From: Oxalobacteraceae bacterium
GTDB taxonomy: Bacteria; Pseudomonadota; Gammaproteobacteria; Burkholderiales; Burkholderiaceae_D
Direction: 5' to 3'
Assembly: GCA_027490255.1 (NCBI GenBank)
Contig: JAIXYM010000104.1
Coordinates: forward strand, 1-64,000
Length of the DNA stretch: 64,000 nucleotides
Part shown: piece by piece, positions 36,257 to 45,199 of the stretch
How the letters are laid out: each line of letters begins with the position of its first letter
Numbering within the stretch: the stretch's first letter is position 1
Notes under the pieces: generated by a model
Seen by the model: only the letters and a program-made list of their open reading frames with translations
Databases searched by the model: none
What the model was told of the DNA's origin: nothing
Translations under genes and position numbers: made by a program

Positions 36257-36808
36257 TGGATTCTTGAACTTGGTAACGCATGGCGTATCCAAACAAACAA
36301 CGGTCAGGTGCATTGATGAACCACCGCTTGAGCTGCTTGAAAATGGCGCGCTGCACAAAGCCCCACAGAAGGCTGGACTGACTGGTATTGCGCCAATCTT
36401 GCTAGCGGCGATAGCTAGGCTGGATTTGAAAAATGACCGAATGGCTTTAAAGTTTGTCAAGACTTAAATTGAGAAAAAATCTCAAACAATGCTCAAAAAT
36501 TCAGAAAATTTTTCGCCGGTTAACCGCGCAAGTCCGAATGCGGCAGAGCAGCGAGTCAGTTTCTTGATTTTGCGAAATAACGGTGTTATATAGATACAGG
36601 CGCAGAGTTCCTAACCGGAAATCTCAAGGATTTCTGGCCAGAGAAGACCAATGCGGGAGTAAAGAAAAGTCTGCTGAAAAGGCCGGATACACGGTTAGTA
36701 AGCAGGCAAAAAATAAAACGAGGCATTTTCACAGTGCCGGTTTGTAAAAAACTAATGAGAAATCATTGGCTCAACGTGCAGTGAAACCAAGAAAGAGGAG
36801 AGTTAAAC
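36257..36808 (+). promoter_or_regulatory. Promoter region and ~210-nt leader of the iorAB genes
   Basis: No gene is supported in these 550 bases. A candidate sigma70 promoter reads -35 TTGATT (36564-36569), 17-nt spacer, -10 TATATA (36587-36592), which would leave a leader of about 210 nt before iorA. The leader can fold: CCGGAAATC / GATTTCTGG (36615-36637) and a GAAA-capped AATGA/TCATT hairpin (36753-36766). I do not recognise a known riboswitch. Confidence 0.45.
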
Positions 36809-37270
36809 ATGGCAATCAGTTTTAATCTGAACGGCTCGACGGTATCCGTCCAGGCCGAGCCGGACACCCCGCTCCTGTGGGTGATCCGCGATGAAGTCGG
36901 TCTGACCGGCACCAAGTTCGGATGTGGCGCAGCGCTTTGCGGCGCATGCACTGTGCATCTGGATGGCGTTGCAATCCGTTCATGCCAGACCCCAGTGTCC
37001 AGCGTATCGGGCAAAAAAGTGTCGACCGTTGAGTCACTCTCCGCTGACAATTCCCACCCGCTGCAGAAAGCCTGGATCAAGCACCAGGTGCCACAGTGCG
37101 GTTATTGCCAGTCTGGACAATTGATGAGTGCGTCTGCGCTGCTCGCCAAGAACAAGAACCCGAGCGACGCTGACATCGACAATGCGATGAGCGGTAACCT
37201 GTGCCGTTGCGGCACTTACAACCGCATCCGCGCTGCGATCAAAGATGCTGCCGCAGAGATGCGCGCTTAA
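36809..37270 (+). CDS. iorA: [2Fe-2S] subunit of a xanthine-dehydrogenase-family hydroxylase (IorA-like)
   Basis: Iron-sulfur subunit (153 residues) that carries electrons from the molybdenum centre. First cluster site [17 protein letters not shown]; second site [12 protein letters not shown] and [16 protein letters not shown]. Length and two-cluster layout match IorA of isoquinoline 1-oxidoreductase and related aldehyde oxidoreductases. GAGGAG precedes the ATG. The molybdopterin subunit follows 19 nt downstream. The true substrate (aldehyde or N-heterocycle) cannot be told from sequence. Confidence 0.92.
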   Translation: MAISFNLNGSTVSVQAEPDTPLLWVIRDEVGLTGTKFGCGAALCGACTVHLDGVAIRSCQTPVSSVSGKKVSTVESLSADNSHPLQKAWIKHQVPQCGYCQSGQLMSASALLAKNKNPSDADIDNAMSGNLCRCGTYNRIRAAIKDAAAEMRA

Positions 37271-37289
37271 GGTACAGGAGATAATACAA

Positions 37290-39437
37290 ATGACAACTAC
37301 ACGCCGTGAATTTCTTAAGTCGGGTGCGCTCGCTTCGGGCGTCGCCGTACTCAGCATGTATGTGCCGGGTTTCGGTGGCCAGGAAGCACAGGCTGCAGGC
37401 TCGATGCATACGCCTAACGTCTGGGTCCACATTGCCGACGACAATACCGTCACACTGATCTCCCACATGTCCGAAATGGGCCAGGGCGTTCACACTTCGC
37501 TGCCAGCACTGATCGCTGAAGAGCTCAATGTTGACATCACCAAGGTTAAGGTTACGACCGCACCTGCAAACCCAGCCTACGTTAACGGCCTCTTGGGCGC
37601 ACAGATCACCGGTGGCTCCACCTCGATCCGTGATGCATGGGAAAAGCTGCGTATCGGTGGCGCGCAAGTGCGCACCATGCTGGTCCAGGCTGCTGCCAAC
37701 AAGTGGGGCGTTGATGCGTCTTCACTGACAGCAGAGAACGGTGTTGTTTCCGGTGGCGGCAAGTCGGCAACCTACGGCGAACTGGCTGGTGCTGCTGCAT
37801 CGATCCCTGTGCCAAAAGAAGTCAAGCTCAAGGACGCATCCGAGTTCCGTCTGGTCGGCAAAGCCGTTCCACGTCTGGACTTGCCAGCGAAGCTCAACGG
37901 TACTGCCGAATTTGGTATCGATGCCAAGGTTCCTGGCATGGTTTACGCCACCGTCGAGATGGCACCTGCGATTGGCGGCAAAGTGAAGAGCTTCGACGCT
38001 TCCAAAGCCAAGAGCATGCCTGGCGTAATCGACGTGGTGAAAATCGCTGACGGTTACGGCGAAGGCACAGAAGGCCTGGCCGTGGTTGCTGACTCGCACT
38101 GGCACGCATTGAAGGCGCGTAAAGCACTCAAAGTTGAGTGGGATGCTGGCAAGAATGCCAACCTGTCGACCGCAGAAATGTGGAAGACCACGATGGCGGC
38201 TGAGAAGTCCGTGGCTCCGATCAAGATTCGTCCAGATGTGGGTGACGCCAATGGCGCCATCGCTGGCGCGAAGAAGGTCGTCAAAGCCATGTACCAGACA
38301 CCGATCGTCGCCCACCAGCCGCTCGAGCCAATGAACATGATCGCTGATGTCAAAGGCGACAAGTGCGAACTGACCGGTCCTACACAGTTCCAGCAGGGCG
38401 CGCAGGGTATGGTTGCCGGTATGCTGGGTGTGCCACCCGAGAACGTCACTGTTCGCACCACCTACCTCGGTGGTGGTTTCGGTCGTCGCGTCTGCGTTGA
38501 CTACGCAGTTCAGGCTGCTGCAATTTCCAAGGCTGTTGGCCGTCCGGTCCGCATGCTGTGGACTCGTGAAGACGACATGAAGCACGATTTCTATCGTCCT
38601 CTCGGTATCCAGCGTATGGAAGCTGGCCTCGGTGCTGATGGTAAGCCTGTCGGCTTGAAGTTCCAGCTGTCATCGCAGTCAATCACTCAGGTTCTGTTCG
38701 GTCTGCCAAAGAACACGCTCGATCCATTCATGGTCGAGGCTGCAGTGGCGCCGTACGCGATTCCAAGTACATCGCATGACCTGATCATCCACGACACCGG
38801 CGTCCGCGTCGGTTACCTGCGCGCTGTGTCGCACACCATGAACTGCTTCGCCAACGAATGCTTCATGGATGAGCTGGCACATGCTGCAGGCAAGGATCCG
38901 GTCGAGTATCGCCTGTCGTTGCTCGAAAACGAGCCACGCTTTGCGAATGTTCTGAAGATCGCTGCTGAAAAAGCAGGCTGGGGCAAGAAGCTGGCCAAAG
39001 GCCGCTCACACGGCGTCGCTCTGATGGAAGGCTATGGCACCTATATGGCGCAAGTAGTTGAAATCTCCATCAGCGGCGGTGATGTCAAGGTCCATAAAGT
39101 CACGGTCGCTTGCGACTGCGGCCACATGGTTAACCCTGGTATCGTCGAGCAGCAGCTCGAGTCCGGCATTATCTACGGTCTGTCGCACGCGCTGTACAGC
39201 GAAAACACCGTCGAAAAAGGCCGTATCGTCCAAAGCAACTTCAACGATTTCCGCATACTCCGTCAAAACGAGTCCCCGGTCATCGAGATCACTTTGGTCA
39301 AGAGCAGCGAGAAGCCAGGTGGCACGGGTGAACCGTCCACATCGCTGATCGGCGCAGCCGTCGGTAACGCGATCTTCGCCGCCTCCGGCAAGCGTGTTCG
39401 CAGCATGCCTCTGGTCAAAGGTCTGAAGTCGGCCTGA
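37290..39437 (+). CDS. iorB: Molybdopterin subunit of a xanthine-dehydrogenase-family hydroxylase (IorB-like)
   Basis: Catalytic molybdenum subunit of 715 residues. Twin-arginine signal TTTRREFLKSGALASG indicates export to the periplasm with IorA. Two-repeat aldehyde-oxidase/xanthine-dehydrogenase fold: HMSEMGQGVHTSLPALIAEEL, TYLGGGFGRRVCVDYAVQA, GYLRAVSHTMNCFANECFMDEL, and the C-terminal Glu region TGEPSTSLIGAAVGNAIF. ATG 37290 follows AGGAGA and begins the Tat signal directly. xdhC, a molybdenum cofactor maturation factor, follows. The dehydrogenase probably donates to cytochrome c; no cytochrome is adjacent. Confidence 0.92.
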   Translation: MTTTRREFLKSGALASGVAVLSMYVPGFGGQEAQAAGSMHTPNVWVHIADDNTVTLISHMSEMGQGVHTSLPALIAEELNVDITKVKVTTAPANPAYVNGLLGAQITGGSTSIRDAWEKLRIGGAQVRTMLVQAAANKWGVDASSLTAENGVVSGGGKSATYGELAGAAASIPVPKEVKLKDASEFRLVGKAVPRLDLPAKLNGTAEFGIDAKVPGMVYATVEMAPAIGGKVKSFDASKAKSMPGVIDVVKIADGYGEGTEGLAVVADSHWHALKARKALKVEWDAGKNANLSTAEMWKTTMAAEKSVAPIKIRPDVGDANGAIAGAKKVVKAMYQTPIVAHQPLEPMNMIADVKGDKCELTGPTQFQQGAQGMVAGMLGVPPENVTVRTTYLGGGFGRRVCVDYAVQAAAISKAVGRPVRMLWTREDDMKHDFYRPLGIQRMEAGLGADGKPVGLKFQLSSQSITQVLFGLPKNTLDPFMVEAAVAPYAIPSTSHDLIIHDTGVRVGYLRAVSHTMNCFANECFMDELAHAAGKDPVEYRLSLLENEPRFANVLKIAAEKAGWGKKLAKGRSHGVALMEGYGTYMAQVVEISISGGDVKVHKVTVACDCGHMVNPGIVEQQLESGIIYGLSHALYSENTVEKGRIVQSNFNDFRILRQNESPVIEITLVKSSEKPGGTGEPSTSLIGAAVGNAIFAASGKRVRSMPLVKGLKSA

Positions 39438-39456
39438 TGCACTAGTGTTGTAGCGA

Positions 39457-39491
39457 ATGCTCCTCGCCTGAAAGGGCGAGGAGCATTTTTC
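39457..39491 (+). terminator. Intrinsic terminator after iorB
   Basis: ATGCTCCTCGCC / GGCGAGGAGCAT, a perfect 12-bp stem with 6-nt loop, followed by TTTTT, 20 nt after the iorB stop. Confidence 0.95.
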
Positions 39492-39495
39492 ATTT

Positions 39496-39560
39496 AGACC
39501 CTCTATCAAAATGCCGCCCGCAAGACTTAATAGCGGGCCCGGCGTTTTGATAGAGGGTCT
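39496..39560. repeat. 65-nt long hairpin element
   Basis: Outer arms AGACCCTCTATCAAAATGCC (39496-39515) and its complement (39541-39560) match at 19 of 20 positions with one G-T pair; inner arms GCCCGC / GCGGGC enclose an 11-nt loop. It lies directly after the iorB terminator and before xdhC. It is larger than a terminator and has no T-run, so it may be a dispersed palindromic repeat or an RNA processing site. Confidence 0.8.
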
Positions 39561-39594
39561 TGAAGTCTGAATTGATTTACTGTGAGCTTTTGCC

Positions 39595-40635
39595 ATGGAT
39601 AGCATTGATCTTGAAGTCTTGAAAACCTGTGCGGAGTGGATTTCGGCAGGCAAGCGATGTGAACTCGTCACTGTCATCAAGACCTGGGGCTCGAGCCCGC
39701 GTCCTGAAGGTGCGACACTGGCGATTTGTGACGATGGTCACGTTGTCGGGTCGGTGTCTGGGGGGTGCATTGAAGACGATCTGATCGATCGCGTCCGCAA
39801 AAACGGCATTACGCGCACGCAGCCTGAGATCGTCACGTATGGCATCACCGCAGATGAGGCGCATCGTTTTGGTTTGCCGTGTGGTGGCACGATTCAGCTG
39901 GCGATAGAGCCACTGAACGCTGACAGTCAGATCAAGGACATGGTTGATCGACTCGCGCAGGGCGAGCTCATCGCGCGCCGCGTCGATTTGCAGAGTGGTG
40001 CGGTGGCTCTGGGTCCGGCCAAAGCCGGCATGAGTCTACAAGTATCTGAAACTGCACTAACGACGATTCATGGGCCGCGCTGGCGCTTGCTGATCATCGG
40101 CGCAGGCCAATTGTCACGCTTTCTTGCACAGATTGCGGTCGGTATGGATTACGCCGTCACGGTCTGCGATCCGCGCGAAGAGTATCGCGATGGTTGGTCG
40201 GTGGACGGTGTGCAGGTGGTCCATGCCATGCCTGATGACCTGGTGATGGAAATGCGTCTGGACAGCCGCTGCGCTGTGGTCGCGCTCACGCATGATCCCA
40301 AGCTGGATGATCTTGCCCTGATGGAAGCCCTGAAATCTGGGGCATTTTATGTCGGTGCGATCGGATCGCGCTCGAATGACACCAAGCGTCGCGAGCGACT
40401 GCTGGATTTTGATCTCACCCCTGCCCAGCTGGAGAAGCTGCACGGCCCTATCGGTATTTATATCGGTAGCAAGACCCCATCGGAGATTGCTATCTCCATC
40501 CTCGCCGAAATGACGGCAGTAAAAAATGGTGTGGCTTTGCCCGAGCTGATGAAGGTAGGTAAGGCAAAAGAAGCTGCGCAGCTCGATGCCAGCCCGGATG
40601 CCTGTCTGCTCGATCCCGCGCAGCGCATCGTTTGA
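39595..40635 (+). CDS. xdhC: XdhC/CoxI-family molybdenum cofactor maturation protein
   Basis: Cytosolic protein of 346 residues that helps insert the sulfurated molybdenum cofactor into xanthine-dehydrogenase-family enzymes. The N-terminal XdhC domain has ELVTVIKTWGSSPRPEGA, VGSVSGGCIEDDLI and GLPCGGTIQLAIEPL; the C-terminal Rossmann-like domain has LLIIGAGQLSRFLAQIA and AFYVGAIGSRSN. It lies downstream of iorAB, its likely client, though a terminator and long hairpin intervene. No strong ribosome site is visible. Confidence 0.92.
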   Translation: MDSIDLEVLKTCAEWISAGKRCELVTVIKTWGSSPRPEGATLAICDDGHVVGSVSGGCIEDDLIDRVRKNGITRTQPEIVTYGITADEAHRFGLPCGGTIQLAIEPLNADSQIKDMVDRLAQGELIARRVDLQSGAVALGPAKAGMSLQVSETALTTIHGPRWRLLIIGAGQLSRFLAQIAVGMDYAVTVCDPREEYRDGWSVDGVQVVHAMPDDLVMEMRLDSRCAVVALTHDPKLDDLALMEALKSGAFYVGAIGSRSNDTKRRERLLDFDLTPAQLEKLHGPIGIYIGSKTPSEIAISILAEMTAVKNGVALPELMKVGKAKEAAQLDASPDACLLDPAQRIV

Positions 40636-40674
40636 GGCCCGATCAATGAATGTGGTACCGAGTGCCTCAAGGCA

Positions 40675-40866
40675 ATGATGCAACCTGTCTCAGAGCGTCC
40701 TGATACACCTTGTGTGGCGGTCTGTTCGACCACATTCGATGATATTTGCCGGGGTTGCGGTCGCACGGTGGCTGAGGTCGCCGAGTGGGTCTTTATGAAT
40801 CCCGATGAGAAAGAAGTGGTCTGGGAGCGTATTACGGCCGAGGGTTACCCGCGCCGAAACACTTGA
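40675..40866 (+). CDS. DUF1289 small cysteine protein
   Basis: Protein of 63 residues with the DUF1289 pattern: TPCVAVCSTTFDDICRGCGRTVAEVAEW, four Cys suitable for metal binding, and a C-terminal EKEVVWERI. Function unknown. It lies 39 nt after xdhC on the same strand and probably shares its transcript. Two adjacent ATGs (40675, 40678) are possible starts. Confidence 0.85.
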   Translation: MMQPVSERPDTPCVAVCSTTFDDICRGCGRTVAEVAEWVFMNPDEKEVVWERITAEGYPRRNT

Positions 40867-40954
40867 TAATTTCGGGCATTCACTAGGCGTTCTGCCGGGC
40901 AGGCTCCAAAACGTTTCAATTATTAAAATAAATCGGCTGATCAGAAGCGCGGTC

Positions 40955-40988
40955 TTGTAACATACCTGTCATATTGCCCCGTTAGAGT
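40955..40988 (+). promoter_or_regulatory. Pho box and -10 of the pstC operon
   Basis: TTGTAAC-ATAC-CTGTCAT (40955-40972) is a 7-4-7 PhoB direct repeat; exactly 10 nt later comes the -10 candidate TAGAGT (40983-40988). The start would be near 40995. This puts the transcription start on the GTG at 40995 and favours the ATG at 41040 as the pstC start. Confidence 0.88.
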
Positions 40989-41039
40989 CCGGGGGTGAAT
41001 CCAAATCGTCCAATCACGTACACCGAGGCCCTGACGCCC

Positions 41040-42044
41040 ATGAGTGCTCAACAGCCCCAGTCTGGCCCGCTCGCTACGCCAGACGCCAGTGCCAAAGGCC
41101 TGCCAACCGCGACATCGTCTGCCAAATGGCAGGACTTTATTTTCCATAAAGTCACATTCAGCTTTGCTTTGCTGGTGCTCCTGGCTCTAGTCGGGATTAT
41201 GGTGTCACTGGTCATTAACGCCATACCTGCGTTTGAAAAATTTGGTCCAGGGTTTGTTACCCGCATCGAGTGGGATCCGGTTAATAACGAATACGGTGCA
41301 ATGATCGCGATTGCCGGTACCTTGGTCACGTCTTTACTCGCACTGATGATCGCATTTCCAGTCAGTTTTGGTATTGCTTTGTTTTTGACAGAGATTTGCC
41401 CTGTCTGGTTGAAGCGCCCCTTGGGCACCGCTATCGAGTTGCTGGCCGGCGTCCCCAGTATTATTTACGGCATGTGGGGACTGTTTATTTTTGCCCCTTT
41501 CTTCGCGGATCATGTGCAGCCTTTGCTGCAGGCAACGCTGGGTAAAATCCCTGTGATTGGTGAATTGTTTCAAGGGGCGATGATGGGCATCGGCATGCTG
41601 ACGGCCGGCATCATCTTGGCGGTCATGATCATTCCTTTCATTGCGTCGGTCATGCGTGACGTGTTTGAGACCTGCCCGGCAGTATTGAAGGAGTCTGCTT
41701 ACGCGCTGGGTTGTACGCGCTGGGAAGTCGTCCGCAGAATCGTACTGCCGTACACACGGGTTGGTGTGGTCGGCGGTGTCATGCTGGGGCTGGGTCGTGC
41801 TCTAGGTGAAACCATGGCCATTACCTTTGTGATCGGTAATGCGCACAAACTTTCGTGGTCACTGTTCGCAGCGGGTAACAGTATTGCATCGACACTGGCC
41901 AATGAGTTTGCTGAAGCTGAGGCGGGATTACACATTTCATCCCTGTTTGCCCTGGGTCTGATTTTGTTTGTCATTACTTTCATCGTGCTCGCAGCTGCGA
42001 AGTTCATGCTGCTGCAGATGGGCAAAGGGGAGGGTAGCAAATGA
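41040..42044 (+). CDS. pstC: High-affinity phosphate ABC transporter permease
   Basis: Inner-membrane permease (334 residues from ATG 41040) that moves phosphate handed over by PstS. About six helices; PstC features [44 protein letters not shown] and the coupling loop [25 protein letters not shown] at 40995 would give 349 residues but coincides with the predicted transcription start. The ATGA at the 3' end overlaps pstA. First gene of the pstCAB-phoU-phoB-phoR unit under a Pho box. Confidence 0.94.
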   Translation: MSAQQPQSGPLATPDASAKGLPTATSSAKWQDFIFHKVTFSFALLVLLALVGIMVSLVINAIPAFEKFGPGFVTRIEWDPVNNEYGAMIAIAGTLVTSLLALMIAFPVSFGIALFLTEICPVWLKRPLGTAIELLAGVPSIIYGMWGLFIFAPFFADHVQPLLQATLGKIPVIGELFQGAMMGIGMLTAGIILAVMIIPFIASVMRDVFETCPAVLKESAYALGCTRWEVVRRIVLPYTRVGVVGGVMLGLGRALGETMAITFVIGNAHKLSWSLFAAGNSIASTLANEFAEAEAGLHISSLFALGLILFVITFIVLAAAKFMLLQMGKGEGSK

Positions 42045-42916
42045 ACCCGGTCGCAGTACTCAAGTCTGACAATCCTATTTATCGTGCGCGCTTGCTACGA
42101 CACAGGATAGGTATCACTTTATCTGTGGCAGCGATGTCGACGGGGCTGATGTTTCTGTTATGGATATTGACTGTGCTCGTCATCAACGGGCTTGGTGCCA
42201 TTGATGCGGATTTCTTTACGAAAACAACGCCAGCCCCCGGTAGCGAGGGTGGTGGTCTGCTCAACCCTATTGTTGGCAGTCTGCTGATGGTCGGTACCGC
42301 AACGCTGATTAGCACCCCTATCGGTATTTTTGCGGGTATCTACCTTGCAGAATACGGCGAGGAAAGCCGATTCGCACAAATCACCCGATTCGTGACCGAT
42401 GTCATGCTGTCTGCGCCTTCGATCGTGATCGGTTTGTTCATTTATGCGATTTATGTGGCCAACGTGCGCCACTTCTCCGGTTGGGCGGGTAGCTTTGCGA
42501 TTGCCCTCATTGCAATACCGGTGGTGGTGCGCACCACAGACAACATGCTCATATTGGTCCCCAGCAGCCTGCGTGAGGCGGCTTTTGCATTAGGAGCGCC
42601 ACGCTGGAAGGTCGCCACCATGGTTCGCTTACGCGCTGTCAAGGCCGGTGTCTTGACCGGTGTATTGCTCGCGGTAGCCCGCATTTCCGGCGAGACAGCG
42701 CCTCTCTTGTTTACTGCGCTGAACAACCAGTTTTATAGTACCGACATGAATACGCCGCTGGCGAACTTGCCCGTGGTGATCTTCCAGTTTGCGATGAGTC
42801 CCTATGACAACTGGCGCGAGCTGGCCTGGGGCGGTGCGTTACTAATTACCTTCAGCGTATTGGGTCTGAATATTTTGTCGCGCCTTATCGCGGCGGCTGG
42901 CCAGAAAAAGGAATAG
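42041..42916 (+). CDS. pstA: High-affinity phosphate ABC transporter permease
   Basis: Second phosphate permease subunit, 291 residues, six helices. PstA landmarks: [43 protein letters not shown], and coupling loop [19 protein letters not shown], ending with [12 protein letters not shown]. Overlaps pstC by 4 nt and precedes pstB by 9 nt. Confidence 0.95.
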   Translation: MNPVAVLKSDNPIYRARLLRHRIGITLSVAAMSTGLMFLLWILTVLVINGLGAIDADFFTKTTPAPGSEGGGLLNPIVGSLLMVGTATLISTPIGIFAGIYLAEYGEESRFAQITRFVTDVMLSAPSIVIGLFIYAIYVANVRHFSGWAGSFAIALIAIPVVVRTTDNMLILVPSSLREAAFALGAPRWKVATMVRLRAVKAGVLTGVLLAVARISGETAPLLFTALNNQFYSTDMNTPLANLPVVIFQFAMSPYDNWRELAWGGALLITFSVLGLNILSRLIAAAGQKKE

Positions 42917-42925
42917 GAGTAGGAA

Positions 42926-43726
42926 ATGGAATTCGCGATACCAACGCATGAGAAGATGGATACGGCTTCGTTCACCACAACCTTGCAGGTTCAAGATCTG
43001 AACTTTTTTTACGGACAGTTTCAAGGGCTTAAAGATATCAATCTGGATATCTACGAAAGAAAAGTCACTGCATTCATTGGTCCTTCCGGCTGCGGCAAGT
43101 CGACACTGCTGCGCACGCTTAATCGCATGTATGACCTGTATCCAGGCCAGCGCGCCGAGGGCGTCATCATGTACAGCGGACGCAATATTCTGGATGCCGA
43201 TGTAGATGTGAACGTATTGCGCGCAAAGATAGGCATGGTGTTCCAGAAGCCAACGCCGTTTCCGATGTCGATCTATGAAAACATCGCCTTTGGCGTGCGT
43301 CTGTATGAAAACCTGACCCGGGGTGAGATGGATGAGCGAGTGGAATGGGCGCTGAACAAGGCAGCGCTTTGGGCAGAGGTTAAAGACAAGCTTCATAAGA
43401 GTGGCTTGTCTCTGTCGGGTGGTCAGCAGCAGCGTTTGTGTATCGCTCGTGCCGTGGCCGTGAAGCCAGATGTGCTCTTACTGGACGAGCCCACATCGGC
43501 ACTGGATCCGATCTCAACGGTGAAAATCGAAGAGCTGATCAGCGAACTCAAGGAAGACTACACGATCACCATCGTGACGCACAATATGCAGCAGGCAGCA
43601 CGCTGCTCGGATTTCACCGCGTACATGTATTTGGGAGAACTGGTAGAGTTCGGTGAAACTGATAAGATTTTTCTGAATCCCAGCAAAAAAGAAACGCAGG
43701 ATTACATCACCGGTCGTTTCGGTTGA
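42926..43726 (+). CDS. pstB: Phosphate ABC transporter ATPase
   Basis: ATPase of 266 residues energising Pst. [18 protein letters not shown] near the N-terminus, Walker [14 protein letters not shown]-loop [16 protein letters not shown], signature [14 protein letters not shown], Walker [15 protein letters not shown]-loop [17 protein letters not shown] precedes the ATG. With PhoU it also signals phosphate status to PhoR. Confidence 0.96.
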   Translation: MEFAIPTHEKMDTASFTTTLQVQDLNFFYGQFQGLKDINLDIYERKVTAFIGPSGCGKSTLLRTLNRMYDLYPGQRAEGVIMYSGRNILDADVDVNVLRAKIGMVFQKPTPFPMSIYENIAFGVRLYENLTRGEMDERVEWALNKAALWAEVKDKLHKSGLSLSGGQQQRLCIARAVAVKPDVLLLDEPTSALDPISTVKIEELISELKEDYTITIVTHNMQQAARCSDFTAYMYLGELVEFGETDKIFLNPSKKETQDYITGRFG

Positions 43727-43742
43727 TGCCACGGAGACCGCC

Positions 43743-44444
43743 ATGCCAAACGAACACTCTTCCAGACAATACGAGCTCGATCTTGAGGCGATTCGCTCGC
43801 GGGTCCTGCAGATGGGTGGACTCGTAGAAAAGCAATTTCACGATGCGATGCTTTGTTTCCGGACGCTTGATGTCAAGGAAGCCGCGCGTATTAAGGCTAC
43901 CGACGAGGAAGTGAACACCCTCGAGGTTCAGCTGGATGACGCTTGTAGTCATCTGATCGTCAAGCGGCAACCGGCTGCGAATGATTTGCGGACTGTGATG
44001 GCCACGATCAAGATCATTACGGATCTCGAGCGTATAGGTGACGAGGCGACCAAAATTGCCCGTGCCGCGCGCGCCTTGAATGAGCGTGGTGCGGTACCGA
44101 TCGCCCATGAAGAGACAGTGCGCGTCATGGCTTCTTCCGCGGGTCGTCAATTGCATGGTGCACTGGACGCGTTTGCTCGTCTGGATGAAAAGCAGGCGAC
44201 ACGCTTGATTCTGGGTGATGAGGAAATTGATATCGAATATCGCGCCGTGATGCGTAACGCCGTCACCTTCATGATGGAAGATCCACGCACTATTTCTGCT
44301 TCACTTGACACGCTGTGGGTCGCCAAGGCTATCGAACGTATTGGTGATCATGCCAAAAACATTGCCGAGTACGTGATCTACATCGTGGAAGGCAAGGATA
44401 TTCGCCACACCGACTATGCGTCTTCTCAGCAAGAGTCCCTCTAA
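43743..44444 (+). CDS. phoU: Phosphate signalling protein PhoU
   Basis: Negative regulator (233 residues) linking Pst transport to the PhoR kinase. Two three-helix repeats; the metal-binding motifs ITDLERIGDEATKIA (residues ~97) and KAIERIGDHAKNIAEYVIY (residues ~200) are intact. It follows pstB by 16 nt and precedes phoB by 53 nt in the usual order. Confidence 0.96.
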   Translation: MPNEHSSRQYELDLEAIRSRVLQMGGLVEKQFHDAMLCFRTLDVKEAARIKATDEEVNTLEVQLDDACSHLIVKRQPAANDLRTVMATIKIITDLERIGDEATKIARAARALNERGAVPIAHEETVRVMASSAGRQLHGALDAFARLDEKQATRLILGDEEIDIEYRAVMRNAVTFMMEDPRTISASLDTLWVAKAIERIGDHAKNIAEYVIYIVEGKDIRHTDYASSQQESL

Positions 44445-44497
44445 TCGGTCCTCTAAACGGCCCAATAATCGGCCGTGCATAGTAAGTCACTGAGCTT

Positions 44498-45187
44498 ATG
44501 GCCATCACCGAACCCACGATCCTGATCGTTGAAGACGAGATTCCCATTGTCGAGTTGGTCTCCTTTTCGCTGAAGGGGGCTGGCTGGGTAGTGGATGCCG
44601 TACACAACACGGCAGATGCCTGGACTTATCTCCAGAACAAACGTCCTCAGCTGATTCTGCTGGATTGGATGTTGCCTGATCAGTCAGGACTCAAGTTATT
44701 GTCCCGTATCCGCAGCGATCGTAATTTCAACACGCTGCCCGTGATCATGCTGACCGCAAAAAGCATGGAAGAGGACAAGGTCGCGGGGCTCGATCAGGGC
44801 GCCGATGATTACATCACCAAACCTTTCTCTCCGCGCGAGCTGACCGCCCGTATCAAGGCCCTCATACGCCGCAAAATGCCCGAGCATGCCGAGCTCGCGA
44901 TGAAGGCTGGACCGCTGACCGTCGATCCGGTGAGCTGTCGGGTCAGTATCGATGATGAGCCAGTAGAAATCGGCCACGCCGAATTCAAGCTACTCAGATT
45001 CCTGATCGCGCATCCCGAAAGAGTCTTCACCCGTGGCCAGCTGCTCGACAAAGTCTGGGGCGATCATGCCGTTCTGGAAGAGAGAACGGTGGATGTCCAT
45101 ATCTTGCGGTTGCGCAAGGCCCTCGGTCGGGCCGATTTCCTCATCAAGACCGTGCGTAGTGTAGGCTACATGCTTTCTGAGAAATAA
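44498..45187 (+). CDS. phoB: Phosphate regulon response regulator PhoB
   Basis: OmpR-type regulator of 229 residues that binds Pho boxes. Receiver: ILIVEDEIPIVE, LILLDWMLPDQSG (phospho-Asp), VIMLTAKS, DYITKPFSPREL. C-terminal winged helix: GHAEFKLLRFLIAHPERVFTRGQLLDKVWG and RTVDVHILRLRKAL. It is likely the activator of the Pho boxes listed here. phoR follows by 12 nt. Confidence 0.95.
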   Translation: MAITEPTILIVEDEIPIVELVSFSLKGAGWVVDAVHNTADAWTYLQNKRPQLILLDWMLPDQSGLKLLSRIRSDRNFNTLPVIMLTAKSMEEDKVAGLDQGADDYITKPFSPRELTARIKALIRRKMPEHAELAMKAGPLTVDPVSCRVSIDDEPVEIGHAEFKLLRFLIAHPERVFTRGQLLDKVWGDHAVLEERTVDVHILRLRKALGRADFLIKTVRSVGYMLSEK

Positions 45188-45199
45188 TTCCTTTTTTGC

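Noticed and set aside
36600-36808. Known molybdenum-cofactor riboswitch before iorA
   Set aside because: Position fits, but I cannot match the conserved core by eye; left as an uncharacterised leader.
40995-41039. GTG at 40995 as pstC start
   Set aside because: It coincides with the transcription start predicted from the Pho box; ATG 41040 leaves a normal leader.
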